From Flavobacterium sp. AED (GTDB lineage: Bacteria > Bacteroidota > Bacteroidia > Flavobacteriales > Flavobacteriaceae): a DNA stretch of 64,000 nucleotides. Position 1 is the stretch's first letter. Every line of letters starts with the position of its first letter. The position numbers were made by a program, and so were the translations under genes. Shown in pieces: positions 35,315 through 44,768 of the stretch. The notes below the pieces were generated by a model. The model had not been told where the DNA came from. It was given only the letters and a program-made list of their open reading frames with translations, and searched no databases. The stretch is from assembly GCF_000812945.1 (NCBI RefSeq), contig NZ_JSYM01000007.1:62001-126000 (forward strand), written 5' to 3'.

Positions 35315-35944
35315 ATGGACGTCAAACAAATTTTTGAGAATAATCGCAATTGGATTGTCAAACAACTTCAATCTGACGAAAATTATTTTGATAAACTATC
35401 CGAAGGACAATCTCCTGAATTTCTTTATGTTGGTTGTTCTGACAGCCGTGTTTCTGCCGAAGAACTCATGGGCTTACAACCAGGACAGGTTTTTGTACAT
35501 CGAAACATTGCCAATATGGTTCCTAATACGGACCTTAACTCCATGTCAGTTATTAATTATGCTGTAGTACATCTAAAAGTAAATCATATTGTCGTTTGTG
35601 GACATTATGGTTGTGGCGGTGTACTTGCAGCCATGCAACAATCTGATTTGGGTATCTTAAATCCTTGGCTAAGAAACATTCGTGATGTGTACCGAATACA
35701 CAGGAAAGAACTGAACTCCATAACAAATGAAGGAGAAAGATATAAAAGGCTGGTGGAATTGAATGTGCAGGAACAATGCATCAATATCATCAAAACTGCC
35801 GAAGTTCAAAAAGCGAACAGCGAACGCAATTTAAAAGTTTATGGATGGATTTTTGACATCCATACCGGTACACTAATTGACCTGAAAATAGACTTTGATG
35901 AAATATTGAAGGATATTAAAGCAATTTACAAAATAGTAACCTAA
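35315..35944 (+). CDS. can: Beta-carbonic anhydrase
   Basis: 209-residue beta-class carbonic anhydrase, converting CO2 and water to bicarbonate in the cytoplasm. The zinc ligands are in CSDSR (about 43-47) and HYGCGG (about 99-104). The family stretch FVHRNIANMV lies between them. It has the normal length and no signal peptide. It may be co-transcribed with the methyltransferase gene 33 bases upstream, though no functional link is evident. Confidence 0.93.
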   Translation: MDVKQIFENNRNWIVKQLQSDENYFDKLSEGQSPEFLYVGCSDSRVSAEELMGLQPGQVFVHRNIANMVPNTDLNSMSVINYAVVHLKVNHIVVCGHYGCGGVLAAMQQSDLGILNPWLRNIRDVYRIHRKELNSITNEGERYKRLVELNVQEQCINIIKTAEVQKANSERNLKVYGWIFDIHTGTLIDLKIDFDEILKDIKAIYKIVT

Positions 35945-36033
35945 TGACTGTTTGTTAAAAAAAAATTAACGATAAACTAATCTAATTCAAGATATCGTTT
36001 TTAGAATCAATATTAGAAAAATCAAACATAAAA

Positions 36034-36060
36034 AAAATGACAGCCATTGCTGACTGTCAT
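36034..36060 (-). terminator. Terminator of the lipoprotein gene
   Basis: The stem ATGACAG / CTGTCAT (36038-36044 and 36054-36060) has a nine-base loop. On the minus strand it is followed by seven Ts. It can also stop plus-strand transcription from the carbonic anhydrase gene. Confidence 0.65.
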
Positions 36061-36085
36061 TTCTAAATTTGAATTAGTAACTTCC

Positions 36086-36760
36086 TTATTCTTTAGCTCT
36101 TTTCATTTCTCCTGATTTTGCTCCCATTCTATTCAATGTATACATTGGCGCAAATTTCAATTTTAAACCAGCAATTTTTCTGTTGTCTGCAGACGAAAGT
36201 CCTTCTTTTTCAACAGTATTTTTTCTACTGTCCAATGCTTCGTACATTAATTTAACTTCATCCCAGTCTTCACGAGAATATTTGTCTTTATTGTCTTCAA
36301 CAGCATGCACAAATTGTTGGTAAACTCTATGAATATTAGCCGCATTTACCCAGTCAAAATTCATGTCATCTCCTATTTTTCCTTCTCCAAACAAAGCATT
36401 TCTTAGTTGTTGTTTTGGATTTGCAACCGCAGTAACTTTTTGTTCAGCTGCTTTTTCAGCTTCAACTTTAGCTTTCAAAGCTTCATATTTTGCATTAGCG
36501 GCATCAAGACGTTCTTGCATTTTTACATTATCTTTCATATTAGTCAAAGCCGCCTGTGCTTCTCCATTTCTTATTTGATATGTCGCTTCAATTCCTTGCC
36601 AATTTTCTTTAGCATCTTTAGCCGCAACATTACCTAATGAATCTACATACATTACATAAGTGTCAACTGTTTTCTCTGCTTGTTCCGCTTTTTCATCTTT
36701 ACAAGAGGTAAATCCTAAAGCGATTACCGCTAATCCTAACAACAATTTTGTATTTTCCAT
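36086..36760 (-). CDS. Lipoprotein with helical Ala/Lys/Glu-rich domain
   Basis: 224-residue lipoprotein. The signal peptide ends in the lipobox LGFTSC (Cys at about 20), and an Asp/Glu/Lys-rich start (KDEKAEQAEKTVDTYV) follows. The mature part is helical, with a coiled-coil-like block (YEALKAKVEAEKAAEQK) near residue 95 and a more globular end. I recognise it only as a flavobacterial periplasmic lipoprotein. Function unknown. It is a single-gene unit on the minus strand. Confidence 0.75.
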   Translation of the reverse strand: MENTKLLLGLAVIALGFTSCKDEKAEQAEKTVDTYVMYVDSLGNVAAKDAKENWQGIEATYQIRNGEAQAALTNMKDNVKMQERLDAANAKYEALKAKVEAEKAAEQKVTAVANPKQQLRNALFGEGKIGDDMNFDWVNAANIHRVYQQFVHAVEDNKDKYSREDWDEVKLMYEALDSRKNTVEKEGLSSADNRKIAGLKLKFAPMYTLNRMGAKSGEMKRAKE

Positions 36761-37132
36761 AATTACTTGATTTGATTAAATATTACATCCACAAATATAA
36801 TTAGCATTATAGCATATTCAATAAAAAACCAAAAATTATGAAATAAATCAAATTAATTGTGATATAAAAAATAAAAAAATGTGAATTATATAAATTATTA
36901 CCAAAATAGTATAAACTATAAAAAAGCAATTATGCGTATCAAAAATAGCATTTGAAGTAAAAAAACAATTATTACAATTATATAAACCATTTTGCTGTTT
37001 TAAATTGAGCCCAAAAATGTAACAATTTTAAAAAAACTGCTACTTATTAATAATTCAAAAGTCTTTTGTACTTTTAAAATCTAATTTAATAGTTCCCTAA
37101 GCAATGCTCAAGGGTAAAAATCAAAAATACCA
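36761..37132. other. AT-rich divergent intergenic region
   Basis: About 370 bases, very AT-rich, without a gene. It must carry the promoters for the lipoprotein (leftward) and the ABC ATPase (rightward). A candidate for the latter is CTTTTGTACTTTTAAAAT near 37065-37082. I see no strong repeats or RNA-like structure. Confidence 0.5.
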
Positions 37133-37819
37133 ATGGCGAACCCGTTAATAAAAATAACCAATATCAAACGAGATTTTGTACTCGGAAACGAAATCGTTTA
37201 TGTACTTAAAGGCATTGATTTACAAATAAATAAAGGGGAATATGTTGCATTAATGGGACCATCAGGATCTGGAAAATCAACTTTAATGAATTTATTAGGT
37301 TGTTTGGACACACCAACTTCAGGGAGTTATATTCTGAACGGAAAAGATGTCAGCCAGATGAAAGATGATGAATTAGCCGAAATTCGCAATAAAGAAATTG
37401 GTTTCGTTTTCCAAACTTTTAACCTTTTACCAAGAACAACTGCACTAGATAATGTGGCTTTACCCATGATTTACGCAGGATTTTCTAAATCCGAGAGAAA
37501 TGCCCGAGCTACTGAAGTATTGGAGCAGGTAAATCTTGCCGATAGAATGGATCATCAACCCAACCAACTTTCGGGTGGACAACGCCAGCGTGTGGCAATT
37601 GCCCGTGCTTTGGTCAACAAACCGTCCATCATCCTTGCTGATGAGCCAACAGGAAATTTAGACAGTAAAACATCTGTGGAGATTATGAAGCTTTTTGGCG
37701 ACATTCACGCTAATGGTAATACCGTGATTTTAGTAACTCACGAAGAGGAAATTGCAGCTTACGCCCATAGAATTATCCGTTTAAGAGATGGACTTATAGA
37801 AAGTGATACTACTAAATAG
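37133..37819 (+). CDS. ABC transporter ATP-binding protein (LolD/MacB type)
   Basis: 228-residue ABC ATPase of the LolD/MacB/FtsE-like exporter group. Walker A GPSGSGKS is near residue 40, the Q-loop is in FVFQTFNLLPR, the signature is LSGGQRQR near 144, Walker B is ILADEPTGNLDS and the switch His is in LVTHEEE. It would energise an inner-membrane permease acting on lipoproteins or small molecules. No permease gene is adjacent: the next gene is an ATP-grasp protein 152 bases on. Confidence 0.88.
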   Translation: MANPLIKITNIKRDFVLGNEIVYVLKGIDLQINKGEYVALMGPSGSGKSTLMNLLGCLDTPTSGSYILNGKDVSQMKDDELAEIRNKEIGFVFQTFNLLPRTTALDNVALPMIYAGFSKSERNARATEVLEQVNLADRMDHQPNQLSGGQRQRVAIARALVNKPSIILADEPTGNLDSKTSVEIMKLFGDIHANGNTVILVTHEEEIAAYAHRIIRLRDGLIESDTTK

Positions 37820-37827
37820 TTTTTTTA

Positions 37828-37926
37828 GGAGCTATTCCGGCTATTCGCTTGTATCTCTTTCATGTGATTCTTCCTTCGTCTGAATCACATAAAGAGGATA
37901 CCGCTGCTATCCGGGCTAGGGAATCC
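37828..37926. repeat. Intergenic repeat family, copy 1
   Basis: Starts GGAGCTATTCCGGC and ends GCTATCCGGGCTAGGG, the frame of a dispersed flavobacterial repeat also present at 43408 and, inverted, at 49105. Its middle forms a long hairpin: TATCTCTTT-ATGTGATTC (37852-37870) pairs with GAATCACAT-AAAGAGATA-like sequence (37882-37900). Confidence 0.6.
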
Positions 37927-37971
37927 CACTAAAAATGCTATATAAAATTCCAAATAACATCTGCAACCAAA

Positions 37972-38829
37972 ATGAAAATTGCTTTACTGACCTGCGAAAA
38001 ACTTCCTGATTTAACTCCCGAAGATCAAAAATTAATTCCTGCATTAGCAAAACATAACATAGAAGCCAAAGCGGCAATTTGGAGTGACAAAACCATCAAT
38101 TGGAATGATTTCGACTATTTAATTTTTCGCAATACCTGGGATTATTTCGAAAAAGAAACCGAGTTTACTATTTGGCTCGACCAAATAGAAAAATTAGGAA
38201 TTAAAACGCTTAACCCCATTGGAGTAATCAAGCAAAATATACATAAGTTTTATTTGCGTGAAATGGAAAAGCAAGGAATCACAATTCTTCCCACAGTTTT
38301 CATAGATAAAACAGACAATCTTAATCTTACAGAACGCATTCCCTCCCATTGGGAAAAAGCAGTTATAAAACCGGCATTTTCTGCGGGTTCCTATCTCACC
38401 GAAGTTTTTGAAATAACGGATATTCCAAAAATAAACGAACAATACAAAACGATCGCTTCAGAGAAAGAATTGCTTTTACAGGAATTCATGCCCCAAATTC
38501 AAACATTAGGCGAAACCTCTTTTATCTTTTTTAATAAAAAATTCTCCCATTGTGTCAATAAAAAACCTGTAGACGGGGATTTTAGAGTACAATCCCAATT
38601 TGGAGGAAAATACAATTTGGTTCAACCAAGTCAGGAGCTTATTGAAAAAGCACAAAAAATTACGGAAACATTCCCAGAGAATTTACTGTATGCCAGAGTG
38701 GACGGAATAGTAATCGAAAATGATTTGTACGTAATGGAAATTGAATGCATCGAACCCGATTTGTATTTCAATCTCAGCGAAGGTTCACTGGAACGATTTG
38801 TAACAGCAATAGTGGAATTAATACCCTAA
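37972..38829 (+). CDS. ATP-grasp superfamily protein (RimK/glutathione-synthetase-like)
   Basis: 285-residue protein with the ATP-grasp layout. The N-terminal subdomain is KIALLTCEKLPDL...DYLIFRNTWDY. A central nucleotide-binding Lys follows in AVIKPAFSAGSY (about 123-134). A C-terminal metal-binding segment VDG.....LYVMEIECIEPDLYF is near residue 245. Such enzymes form an amide or peptide bond through an acyl phosphate. The substrate is not evident. The next gene (adenosyltransferase) starts 31 bases later and may be in the same operon. Confidence 0.8.
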   Translation: MKIALLTCEKLPDLTPEDQKLIPALAKHNIEAKAAIWSDKTINWNDFDYLIFRNTWDYFEKETEFTIWLDQIEKLGIKTLNPIGVIKQNIHKFYLREMEKQGITILPTVFIDKTDNLNLTERIPSHWEKAVIKPAFSAGSYLTEVFEITDIPKINEQYKTIASEKELLLQEFMPQIQTLGETSFIFFNKKFSHCVNKKPVDGDFRVQSQFGGKYNLVQPSQELIEKAQKITETFPENLLYARVDGIVIENDLYVMEIECIEPDLYFNLSEGSLERFVTAIVELIP

Positions 38830-38860
38830 ATTTGTTCTTTTAAAATCAAATAAACGGTAG

Positions 38861-39430
38861 ATGAAAGTATATACAAAAACTGGAGATAAAGGAACAACAG
38901 CACTTTTTGGTGGAACCAGAGTCCCAAAAGACCATGCCCGAATAGAAAGTTATGGCACCGTTGACGAATTGAATTCCTATATCGGTTTAATTCGGGACCA
39001 GGAAATGAATAGCCATTACAAAGAAATCCTTATAGAAATTCAAGACCGATTATTTACCGTTGGCGCCATATTGGCTACGCCTCCCGAAAAAGAGGTGATG
39101 AAAAACGGCGAATTGCGTTTAAAAAAACTAGGGATAATCGAGTCCGATATTGAATTATTGGAAAATGAAATTGACGCTATGGAAGAAGCATTGCCACCAA
39201 TGACTCATTTTGTACTTCCTGGCGGGCATACAACTGTGTCATATTGTCATATAGCACGTTGCGTTTGTCGCAGAGCAGAGCGTTTAGCAGTACATTTAAG
39301 CCACAATGAACCCGTTGCTGAAATCGCAATTAAATACCTGAACCGACTTTCTGACTATCTTTTTGTGTTGGCACGAAAGTTGTCTCATGATTTGAACGCT
39401 GCGGAAGTTCAATGGATTCCAAGGAAATAA
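38861..39430 (+). CDS. Cob(I)alamin adenosyltransferase, PduO type
   Basis: 189-residue corrinoid adenosyltransferase that attaches the adenosyl group of ATP to cob(I)alamin. The N-terminal ATP loop TKTGDKGTTALFGG (4-17) and SYGTVDELN are family signatures. The C-terminal segment CRRAERLAVHL...YLNRLSDYLFVLAR holds the conserved Arg/Asp. Standard length. It is probably used for B12-dependent enzymes in a bacterium that salvages cobalamin. No other B12 genes are nearby. Confidence 0.9.
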   Translation: MKVYTKTGDKGTTALFGGTRVPKDHARIESYGTVDELNSYIGLIRDQEMNSHYKEILIEIQDRLFTVGAILATPPEKEVMKNGELRLKKLGIIESDIELLENEIDAMEEALPPMTHFVLPGGHTTVSYCHIARCVCRRAERLAVHLSHNEPVAEIAIKYLNRLSDYLFVLARKLSHDLNAAEVQWIPRK

Positions 39431-39560
39431 GATTTTTGATATCAGATTAACGATTTTTGATATCAGATTTTTTTAAACTTAAAGATTCATATTTATAGAT
39501 TGAATAATATTGATTAAAAAGATTTAAATACCAACTTTTTTAAATCAAAAATCGTTAATC
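39431..39560. repeat. Inverted and tandem AT-rich repeat after adenosyltransferase gene
   Basis: The word GATTTTTGATATCAGATT occurs twice in tandem at 39431-39470. GATTAACGATTTTTGAT (39445-39461) is repeated perfectly in inverse at 39544-39560 (17 bases), about 80 bases away. The pair could form a long hairpin that terminates or protects the upstream mRNA. It may also be a remnant of a small dispersed repeat. Confidence 0.55.
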
Positions 39561-39624
39561 TTAAATCAAAAATCAGCAATAAATAAAACGTTCTTAACTT
39601 TAACTAAAAATAAATGATTTTTTA

Positions 39625-39656
39625 CTTGTCTTTTTCAGTAAAAAATTTATTTTTGC
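39625..39656 (+). promoter_or_regulatory. Bacteroidetes-type promoter of the DUF2795 gene
   Basis: CTTG near 39625-39628, then 19 bases, then TATTTTTG at 39648-39655, a good fit to TTTG/TAnnTTTG. ATG follows at 39678, leaving a short leader. Confidence 0.6.
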
Positions 39657-39677
39657 ACAAAACTAAATCGACAACAG

Positions 39678-39899
39678 ATGTATTGGACATTAGAATTAGC
39701 ATCCTATTTAAGTGATGCCCCGTGGCCTGCTAACAAAGACGAACTTATTGACTACGCTATTAGAGCAGGAGCTCCATTAGAAGTAGTAGAAAACCTTCAA
39801 TCTATAGAGGATGAAGGCGAGATATATGAATCAATGGAAGAAATTTGGCCAGATTATCCTACAGACGAAGATTATCTTTGGAATGAGGATGAATATTAA
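39678..39899 (+). CDS. DUF2795 domain protein
   Basis: 73-residue acidic protein. MYWTLELASYLSDAPWPANK and the following DELIDYAIRAGAPLEVVENL match the DUF2795 fold. The tail is extremely acidic (EIWPDYPTDEDYLWNEDEY). It is common in Bacteroidetes as a single small gene. Function unknown. It has its own promoter and lies 84 bases upstream of secA. A weak GTCTC/GAGGC stem with nine Ts at about 39919-39941 may end its transcript. Confidence 0.8.
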   Translation: MYWTLELASYLSDAPWPANKDELIDYAIRAGAPLEVVENLQSIEDEGEIYESMEEIWPDYPTDEDYLWNEDEY

Positions 39900-39983
39900 A
39901 AAGTAAACCAAGAAAAAGTCTCAAAAGAGGCTTTTTTTTTGTTTAAATTTACACAATTACACAAATAGAAATAAAAACATATT

Positions 39984-42900
39984 ATGAGTTTTATAAACAG
40001 TATCATTAAAGTCTTTGTTGGAGATAAATCTCAAAAAGATGTAAAAGCTTTACAGCCTTATCTTAACAAAATCAAAACTTTTGAAAATCCTCTAATGGCA
40101 TTATCCAATGATGAACTTAGAGCGCGTACCGCATTTTTCAAAGACAAAATAAAACAAGCCCGTTCTGAAAAAGATGCGAAAATTAACGCATTAAAACAGG
40201 AAGTGGAAAGCATTGAAGACATTGATAAAAGAGAGGATATTTATATCGCTATTGATGCGCTGGAAAAAGAAGCTTACGAAATTTCGGAGAAAACGTTAAT
40301 GGAAATTCTTCCAGAAGCATTTGCCGTAGTAAAAGAAACCGCTAGACGATTTAAAGACAACACTCAAATCGTTGTAACTGCAACTGCAAAAGACCGTGAG
40401 TTTTCAGCAACAAAAAGCTACATCACTTTAGATGGTGACAATGCAATTTGGGCTAATTCATGGAGTGCAGCCGGTAAAGAAATTACTTGGGACATGATTC
40501 ACTATGACGTACAGTTAATAGGCGGAATGGTTTTACATGAAGGAAAAGTAGCTGAAATGCAAACGGGTGAAGGAAAAACATTAGTAGCAACCTTGCCTCT
40601 TTATTTAAATGCTTTGACTGGAAACGGGGTACATTTAGTAACGGTGAATGATTACTTGGCAAAACGTGATAGTACATGGAAAGCTCCTTTATTCGAATTT
40701 CATGGCTTAACTGTTGAATGTATTGACAATTACCAACCAAGTTCTGAAGGAAGAAAAAAAGCATACAATGCTGACATCACTTACGGAACGAATAATGAAT
40801 TTGGTTTTGACTACCTAAGAGATAACATGGCACATACGCCAGATGAATTAGTTCAAAGAAAACACAATTACGCCATTGTCGATGAGGTCGATTCTGTTTT
40901 GATTGATGATGCAAGAACACCATTGATTATTTCAGGACCAGTTCCACAAGGAGATCGTCATGAGTTCATGGAAATGAAACCAAAAATTGAAAACTTAGTT
41001 AGTTTACAACGTCAGTTGGCTAACGGTTTCTTATCTGAAGCTAAAAAATTAATCAAAGAAGGAAATACTAAAGAAGGTGGATTCTTATTGTTAAGAGCAT
41101 ACAGAAGTTTACCTAAAAACAAAGCTTTAATTAAATTTTTGAGTGAAGAAGGAATCAAACAATTGCTTCAAAAAACCGAAAATCAATACATGCAGGACAA
41201 CAATCGCGAAATGCACAAGATTGATGAAGCGTTGTATTTTGTAATTGAAGAAAAAAACAACCAAGTTGAATTGACTGATAACGGAATTAAATTCCTTTCA
41301 GGAGATACAGATGCTGATTTTTTCGTACTTCCGGATATTGGAACCGAGATTGCAGCTATCGAAAAGAAAAAACTGGATAAAGACGCAGAAGCGGAAGAAA
41401 AAGAAAGATTATTCCAAGATTTCGGAATTAAAAGTGAGCGTATTCACACTTTGACTCAACTTTTGAAAGCCTACTCTTTATTCGAAAAAGATGTAGAATA
41501 TGTAATCATGGACAATAAAATCATGATTGTTGATGAACAGACAGGTCGTATCATGGATGGTCGTCGTTATTCTGATGGATTGCACCAAGCAATTGAAGCC
41601 AAAGAAAATGTAAAAATTGAAGCTGCAACACAAACATTTGCAACAGTAACTTTACAAAACTATTTCAGAATGTACAGCAAATTAGGCGGTATGACTGGAA
41701 CAGCAGTAACTGAAGCGGGTGAGTTATGGCAAATATACAAACTGGATGTGGTAGAAATTCCTACTAACAGAGGAATGGCACGAAAAGACAAAGAGGATTT
41801 TATTTATAAAACTACTCGTGAGAAATTCAATGCCGTAATTGAGGATGTAACCCAATTATCAAATGCGGGAAGACCAGTATTAATTGGAACAACTTCTGTA
41901 GAGATTTCGGAATTATTAAGCCGAATGCTAAAAATGAGAGGTGTTGCGCACAATGTATTGAATGCAAAAATGCACAAACAAGAAGCTCAAATCGTTGAGG
42001 AAGCAGGAAAATCTGGTGTTGTGACGATTGCTACTAACATGGCTGGTCGTGGTACCGATATCAAATTATCTGCCGAAGTAAAAGCGGCCGGTGGATTAGC
42101 GATTGTAGGAACAGAACGTCACGATTCACGTCGTGTTGACCGTCAGTTACGTGGTCGTGCAGGTCGTCAAGGTGACCCGGGAAGTTCTCAGTTCTATGTT
42201 TCTCTTGAAGACAACCTAATGCGTTTGTTTGGTTCTGAAAGAGTAGCAAAAGTGATGGACAGAATGGGATTGCAGGAAGGCGAAGTGATTCAGCATTCTA
42301 TGATGACAAAATCTATCGAACGTGCTCAGAAAAAAGTAGAAGAAAACAACTTTGGTGTTCGTAAACGTTTATTGGAATATGATGATGTTATGAATGCACA
42401 ACGTGAAGTGGTTTACAAACGTCGTCGTCATGCATTGTTTGGAGAGCGTTTGAAATTGGATATTGCTAACATGCTTTACGATACTTGCGAATTAATTGTT
42501 GACGAAAATAAAGCCACAAATAATTTCAAGAACTTTGAATTCGAATTAATTCGTTATTTCTCTATCACTTCTCCGGTTACCGAAAGTGAGTTTGTGAAAT
42601 TAACTGAAATGGAATTAACAGGTAAAGTATATAAAGCAACATTAGAATTTTATACCGAGAAAACAGAAAGAAGTGCAAGAGAAGCTTTCCCTATCATAAA
42701 AGATGTTTACGAAGATAAAAACAATCAATTTGAGCGTATCGTAGTTCCATTCACTGATGGAATCAAAACCTTAAATGTGGTTACCGATTTGAAAAAAGCG
42801 TACGAAACTCAAGGGGCGCAACTTGTTGCTGATTTTGAGAAAAACATCACTTTGTCTATTGTTGATGAGGCTTGGAAAAAACACTTACGCAAAATGGACG

Positions 42901-43325
42901 AGTTGAAACAATCCGTTCAATTAGCCGTTCACGAACAAAAAGATCCATTGCTTATTTACAAACTGGAAGCATTCAATTTGTTTAGAGGAATGCTTGACAA
43001 TGTAAATAAAGAAGTTATTTCATTCTTGTTCAAAGGTGATTTACCGGCTCAAGAGAATCAAAAAATTCAGGAAGCAAAAGAAGTTCGTCAGAAAGAAGAT
43101 TATAAATTGAGTAAAGACGAAATTCCAAATAGCGAAAATATAAATCGTGAAGCGGGAGAAACGCAACAACGACAGGTAACGGAAACTATCGTGAGAGATA
43201 TGCCAAAAATCAATCGTAATGACAACGTTACAATTCAAAACGTGGCTAACGGACAAACGCAAGAAATGAAATTCAAAAAAGCCGAAAGCTTAATCGCATC
43301 AGGTCAATGGGTTATTGTTAACTAA
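39984..43325 (+). CDS. secA: Preprotein translocase ATPase SecA
   Basis: 1113-residue motor of the Sec pathway. Walker A is in MQTGEGKTLVATLP (about 195), DEVDS marks the DEAD-like Walker B, and GRGTDI and RQLRGRAGRQGD are the second-lobe motifs. It is about 200 residues longer than the E. coli protein because of a helical insertion around residues 330-450, usual in Bacteroidetes. The C-terminus ends SLIASGQWVIVN and lacks the Cys-rich zinc tail. It is transcribed alone and ended by the hairpin at 43352. Confidence 0.98.
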   Translation: MSFINSIIKVFVGDKSQKDVKALQPYLNKIKTFENPLMALSNDELRARTAFFKDKIKQARSEKDAKINALKQEVESIEDIDKREDIYIAIDALEKEAYEISEKTLMEILPEAFAVVKETARRFKDNTQIVVTATAKDREFSATKSYITLDGDNAIWANSWSAAGKEITWDMIHYDVQLIGGMVLHEGKVAEMQTGEGKTLVATLPLYLNALTGNGVHLVTVNDYLAKRDSTWKAPLFEFHGLTVECIDNYQPSSEGRKKAYNADITYGTNNEFGFDYLRDNMAHTPDELVQRKHNYAIVDEVDSVLIDDARTPLIISGPVPQGDRHEFMEMKPKIENLVSLQRQLANGFLSEAKKLIKEGNTKEGGFLLLRAYRSLPKNKALIKFLSEEGIKQLLQKTENQYMQDNNREMHKIDEALYFVIEEKNNQVELTDNGIKFLSGDTDADFFVLPDIGTEIAAIEKKKLDKDAEAEEKERLFQDFGIKSERIHTLTQLLKAYSLFEKDVEYVIMDNKIMIVDEQTGRIMDGRRYSDGLHQAIEAKENVKIEAATQTFATVTLQNYFRMYSKLGGMTGTAVTEAGELWQIYKLDVVEIPTNRGMARKDKEDFIYKTTREKFNAVIEDVTQLSNAGRPVLIGTTSVEISELLSRMLKMRGVAHNVLNAKMHKQEAQIVEEAGKSGVVTIATNMAGRGTDIKLSAEVKAAGGLAIVGTERHDSRRVDRQLRGRAGRQGDPGSSQFYVSLEDNLMRLFGSERVAKVMDRMGLQEGEVIQHSMMTKSIERAQKKVEENNFGVRKRLLEYDDVMNAQREVVYKRRRHALFGERLKLDIANMLYDTCELIVDENKATNNFKNFEFELIRYFSITSPVTESEFVKLTEMELTGKVYKATLEFYTEKTERSAREAFPIIKDVYEDKNNQFERIVVPFTDGIKTLNVVTDLKKAYETQGAQLVADFEKNITLSIVDEAWKKHLRKMDELKQSVQLAVHEQKDPLLIYKLEAFNLFRGMLDNVNKEVISFLFKGDLPAQENQKIQEAKEVRQKEDYKLSKDEIPNSENINREAGETQQRQVTETIVRDMPKINRNDNVTIQNVANGQTQEMKFKKAESLIASGQWVIVN

Positions 43326-43351
43326 TAACCGTTCCATTTCTCTATAAAATT

Positions 43352-43390
43352 AAATTCCCCAATTACGAAAGTAGTTGGGGAATTTTTTTT
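43352..43390 (+). terminator. Terminator of secA
   Basis: The stem AAATTCCCCAA / TTGGGGAATTT (43352-43362 and 43375-43385) is followed by a T-run to 43390. Strong and well placed, 27 bases after the secA stop. Confidence 0.85.
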
Positions 43391-43407
43391 ATCCTGAATT
43401 CATTTCA

Positions 43408-43560
43408 GGAGCCGTTCCCGCCCTACGCTGCAAGCTATTTGGTTTCAAACCCTTTTTCTAGCCGCTGTCAGGAGCTTCCTTTGGTCGCTCTGCCACCACC
43501 AGGAAAAAGTGGTTTTCAACTGGCATAGGCTTTCCACTACTGTCAGGGCTAGGGATTTTG
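43408..43560. repeat. Intergenic repeat family, copy 2
   Basis: Starts GGAGCCGTTCCCGCCCTACG and ends CTGTCAGGGCTAGGGA, the same frame as copy 1. A 24-base stretch (43469-43492, beginning CAGGAGCTTCC) recurs exactly, inverted, at 49165-49188 in copy 3. Non-coding. Confidence 0.65.
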
Positions 43561-43763
43561 TGATAAATAACTCCGTTTACGGTTTCCCGTAATAATCCTG
43601 CAATCAAAGAATATATATTTGAAAACAATTAATTACTAATTCCTATTTATAAGATTTTTCAGCGATTAATTTATATATTTGAAAATAAATAAAGTCTGAC
43701 GTTTATCAGACCTATCTTTCCTATTTTGGGGTGATAGGTCTGATATCGTTAGTAGTATATACT
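43561..43763. other. Left flank of cassette-like island with 12-bp inverted repeat
   Basis: No gene. It contains ATCAGACCTATC / GATAGGTCTGAT (43705-43716 and 43733-43744), a perfect 12-bp stem with a 16-base loop. A nearby GTCTGA..TCAGAC could form an alternative stem. It precedes the GTT that opens the first cassette-like unit and might be an ancestral recombination site or a promoter-linked structure. Confidence 0.45.
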
Positions 43764-43813
43764 AGTTGGCGGTAATATTGCCAAACGAAAAGGAGAATAT
43801 ATAATTTAAAAAT

Positions 43814-44581
43814 ATGCTTAACGAAACTGAATTTTCTCAAGAATTTGCTAAATGCTTAATTCAAAAAGTCGCAGGCTTAAAAATATTTTCTGTAAATGGT
43901 CTTGAAATTCAAACAGAATTCGAAAACTCGAATAAATACAAACATTTTCTCAACAATTGTTACTCGGAATATTTACGAAAACCAGAAGATATTGAGGAAA
44001 TCTTTGAAAAGTATTTAAATACGACTGATAGTTTATACAAACCAAAAGAAACTTTAAAAATCAGTGATGTTTTACCTGTAATTAAAGATGAGAGATTTAT
44101 TCAAAGTATAATTGAAATAAATCCAGATTTTGAAAAAAACCATACTTACGAAAAGTATAATGAAGATCTATATATTTTTTATGTTGAAGACACAGAAACA
44201 AATATAAATTATTTGAAACAAGAAGATTTTGAGAAACTAAATGTCAAACTAGAAGAACTGCGAAAAATTGCCATTCAAAATTTATCAAACTCAGTCGAAA
44301 TTGAGAAACACGGAGAAAATGGTTTTTACATATTACTAGCAGACGGCAATTATGAATCAAGTTTGATTTTACTTGACATTTGGTATAAAGAAAACTTTGA
44401 TGTAAACGGAGAAATTGTGATTGGAATCCCTTCTCGTGATTTATTAATTATTACAGGCAAAAATGACAGTCAAAATTTAGATAGGATCAGTAAAAAAATA
44501 ATTGAAATTAATGAAAATGGTGACCATTTAGTTTCTAATAAATTGTTTGAATATCGAAACGGAAAATTTGAAACTATATAA
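43814..44581 (+). CDS. DUF1444-like protein in cassette-like unit 1
   Basis: 255-residue soluble protein. Sequence blocks KISDVLPVIKDERF near residue 83 and NLSNSVEIEKHGENGFYILLADGNYESSLIL near 160-190 match the DUF1444 type (function unknown). The gene is the only one in a unit bounded by GTTGGCGGTA (43765-43774) and its exact inverse TACCGCCAAC (44588-44597). One gene per unit with such ends is typical of mobile cassettes. No signal peptide. Confidence 0.7.
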   Translation: MLNETEFSQEFAKCLIQKVAGLKIFSVNGLEIQTEFENSNKYKHFLNNCYSEYLRKPEDIEEIFEKYLNTTDSLYKPKETLKISDVLPVIKDERFIQSIIEINPDFEKNHTYEKYNEDLYIFYVEDTETNINYLKQEDFEKLNVKLEELRKIAIQNLSNSVEIEKHGENGFYILLADGNYESSLILLDIWYKENFDVNGEIVIGIPSRDLLIITGKNDSQNLDRISKKIIEINENGDHLVSNKLFEYRNGKFETI

Positions 44582-44587
44582 AAATAC

Positions 44588-44726
44588 TACCGCCAACAGC
44601 TACTACAACGGATTTGGGCATTGGGCTTAATGGAAAAATGGTTTTGTATTTGGGATGAATTGGCAAATCCGAAGATAAGGCTTAATTTAGTCCCAAACCC
44701 GCTGTAGTACCAGAACGTTACCTGCA
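44588..44726. repeat. attC-like imperfect palindrome between two cassette-like units
   Basis: The outer ends are TACCGCCAAC (end of unit 1, finishing in AAC at 44595-44597) and GTTACCTGCA (start of unit 2, GTT at 44717-44719). Inside, TACTACAACGGATTTGGG (44601-44618) pairs with CCCAAACCCGCTGTAGTA (44692-44709), 16 of 18 positions. The centre shares GGCTTAATGGAAA and GTATTTGGGAT with the repeat at 45207. The AAC...GTT frame, size of about 125 bases and foldback resemble integron attC sites, but the core does not fit GTTRRRY. Confidence 0.6.
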
Positions 44727-44768
44727 ATTGCAAAAAAGCTGAAACGACAAATAACAATTAAAAAATAT

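Noticed and set aside
39431..39560. CRISPR array
   Set aside because: Only two tandem AT-rich words without regular spacers, and no cas genes anywhere in the window.
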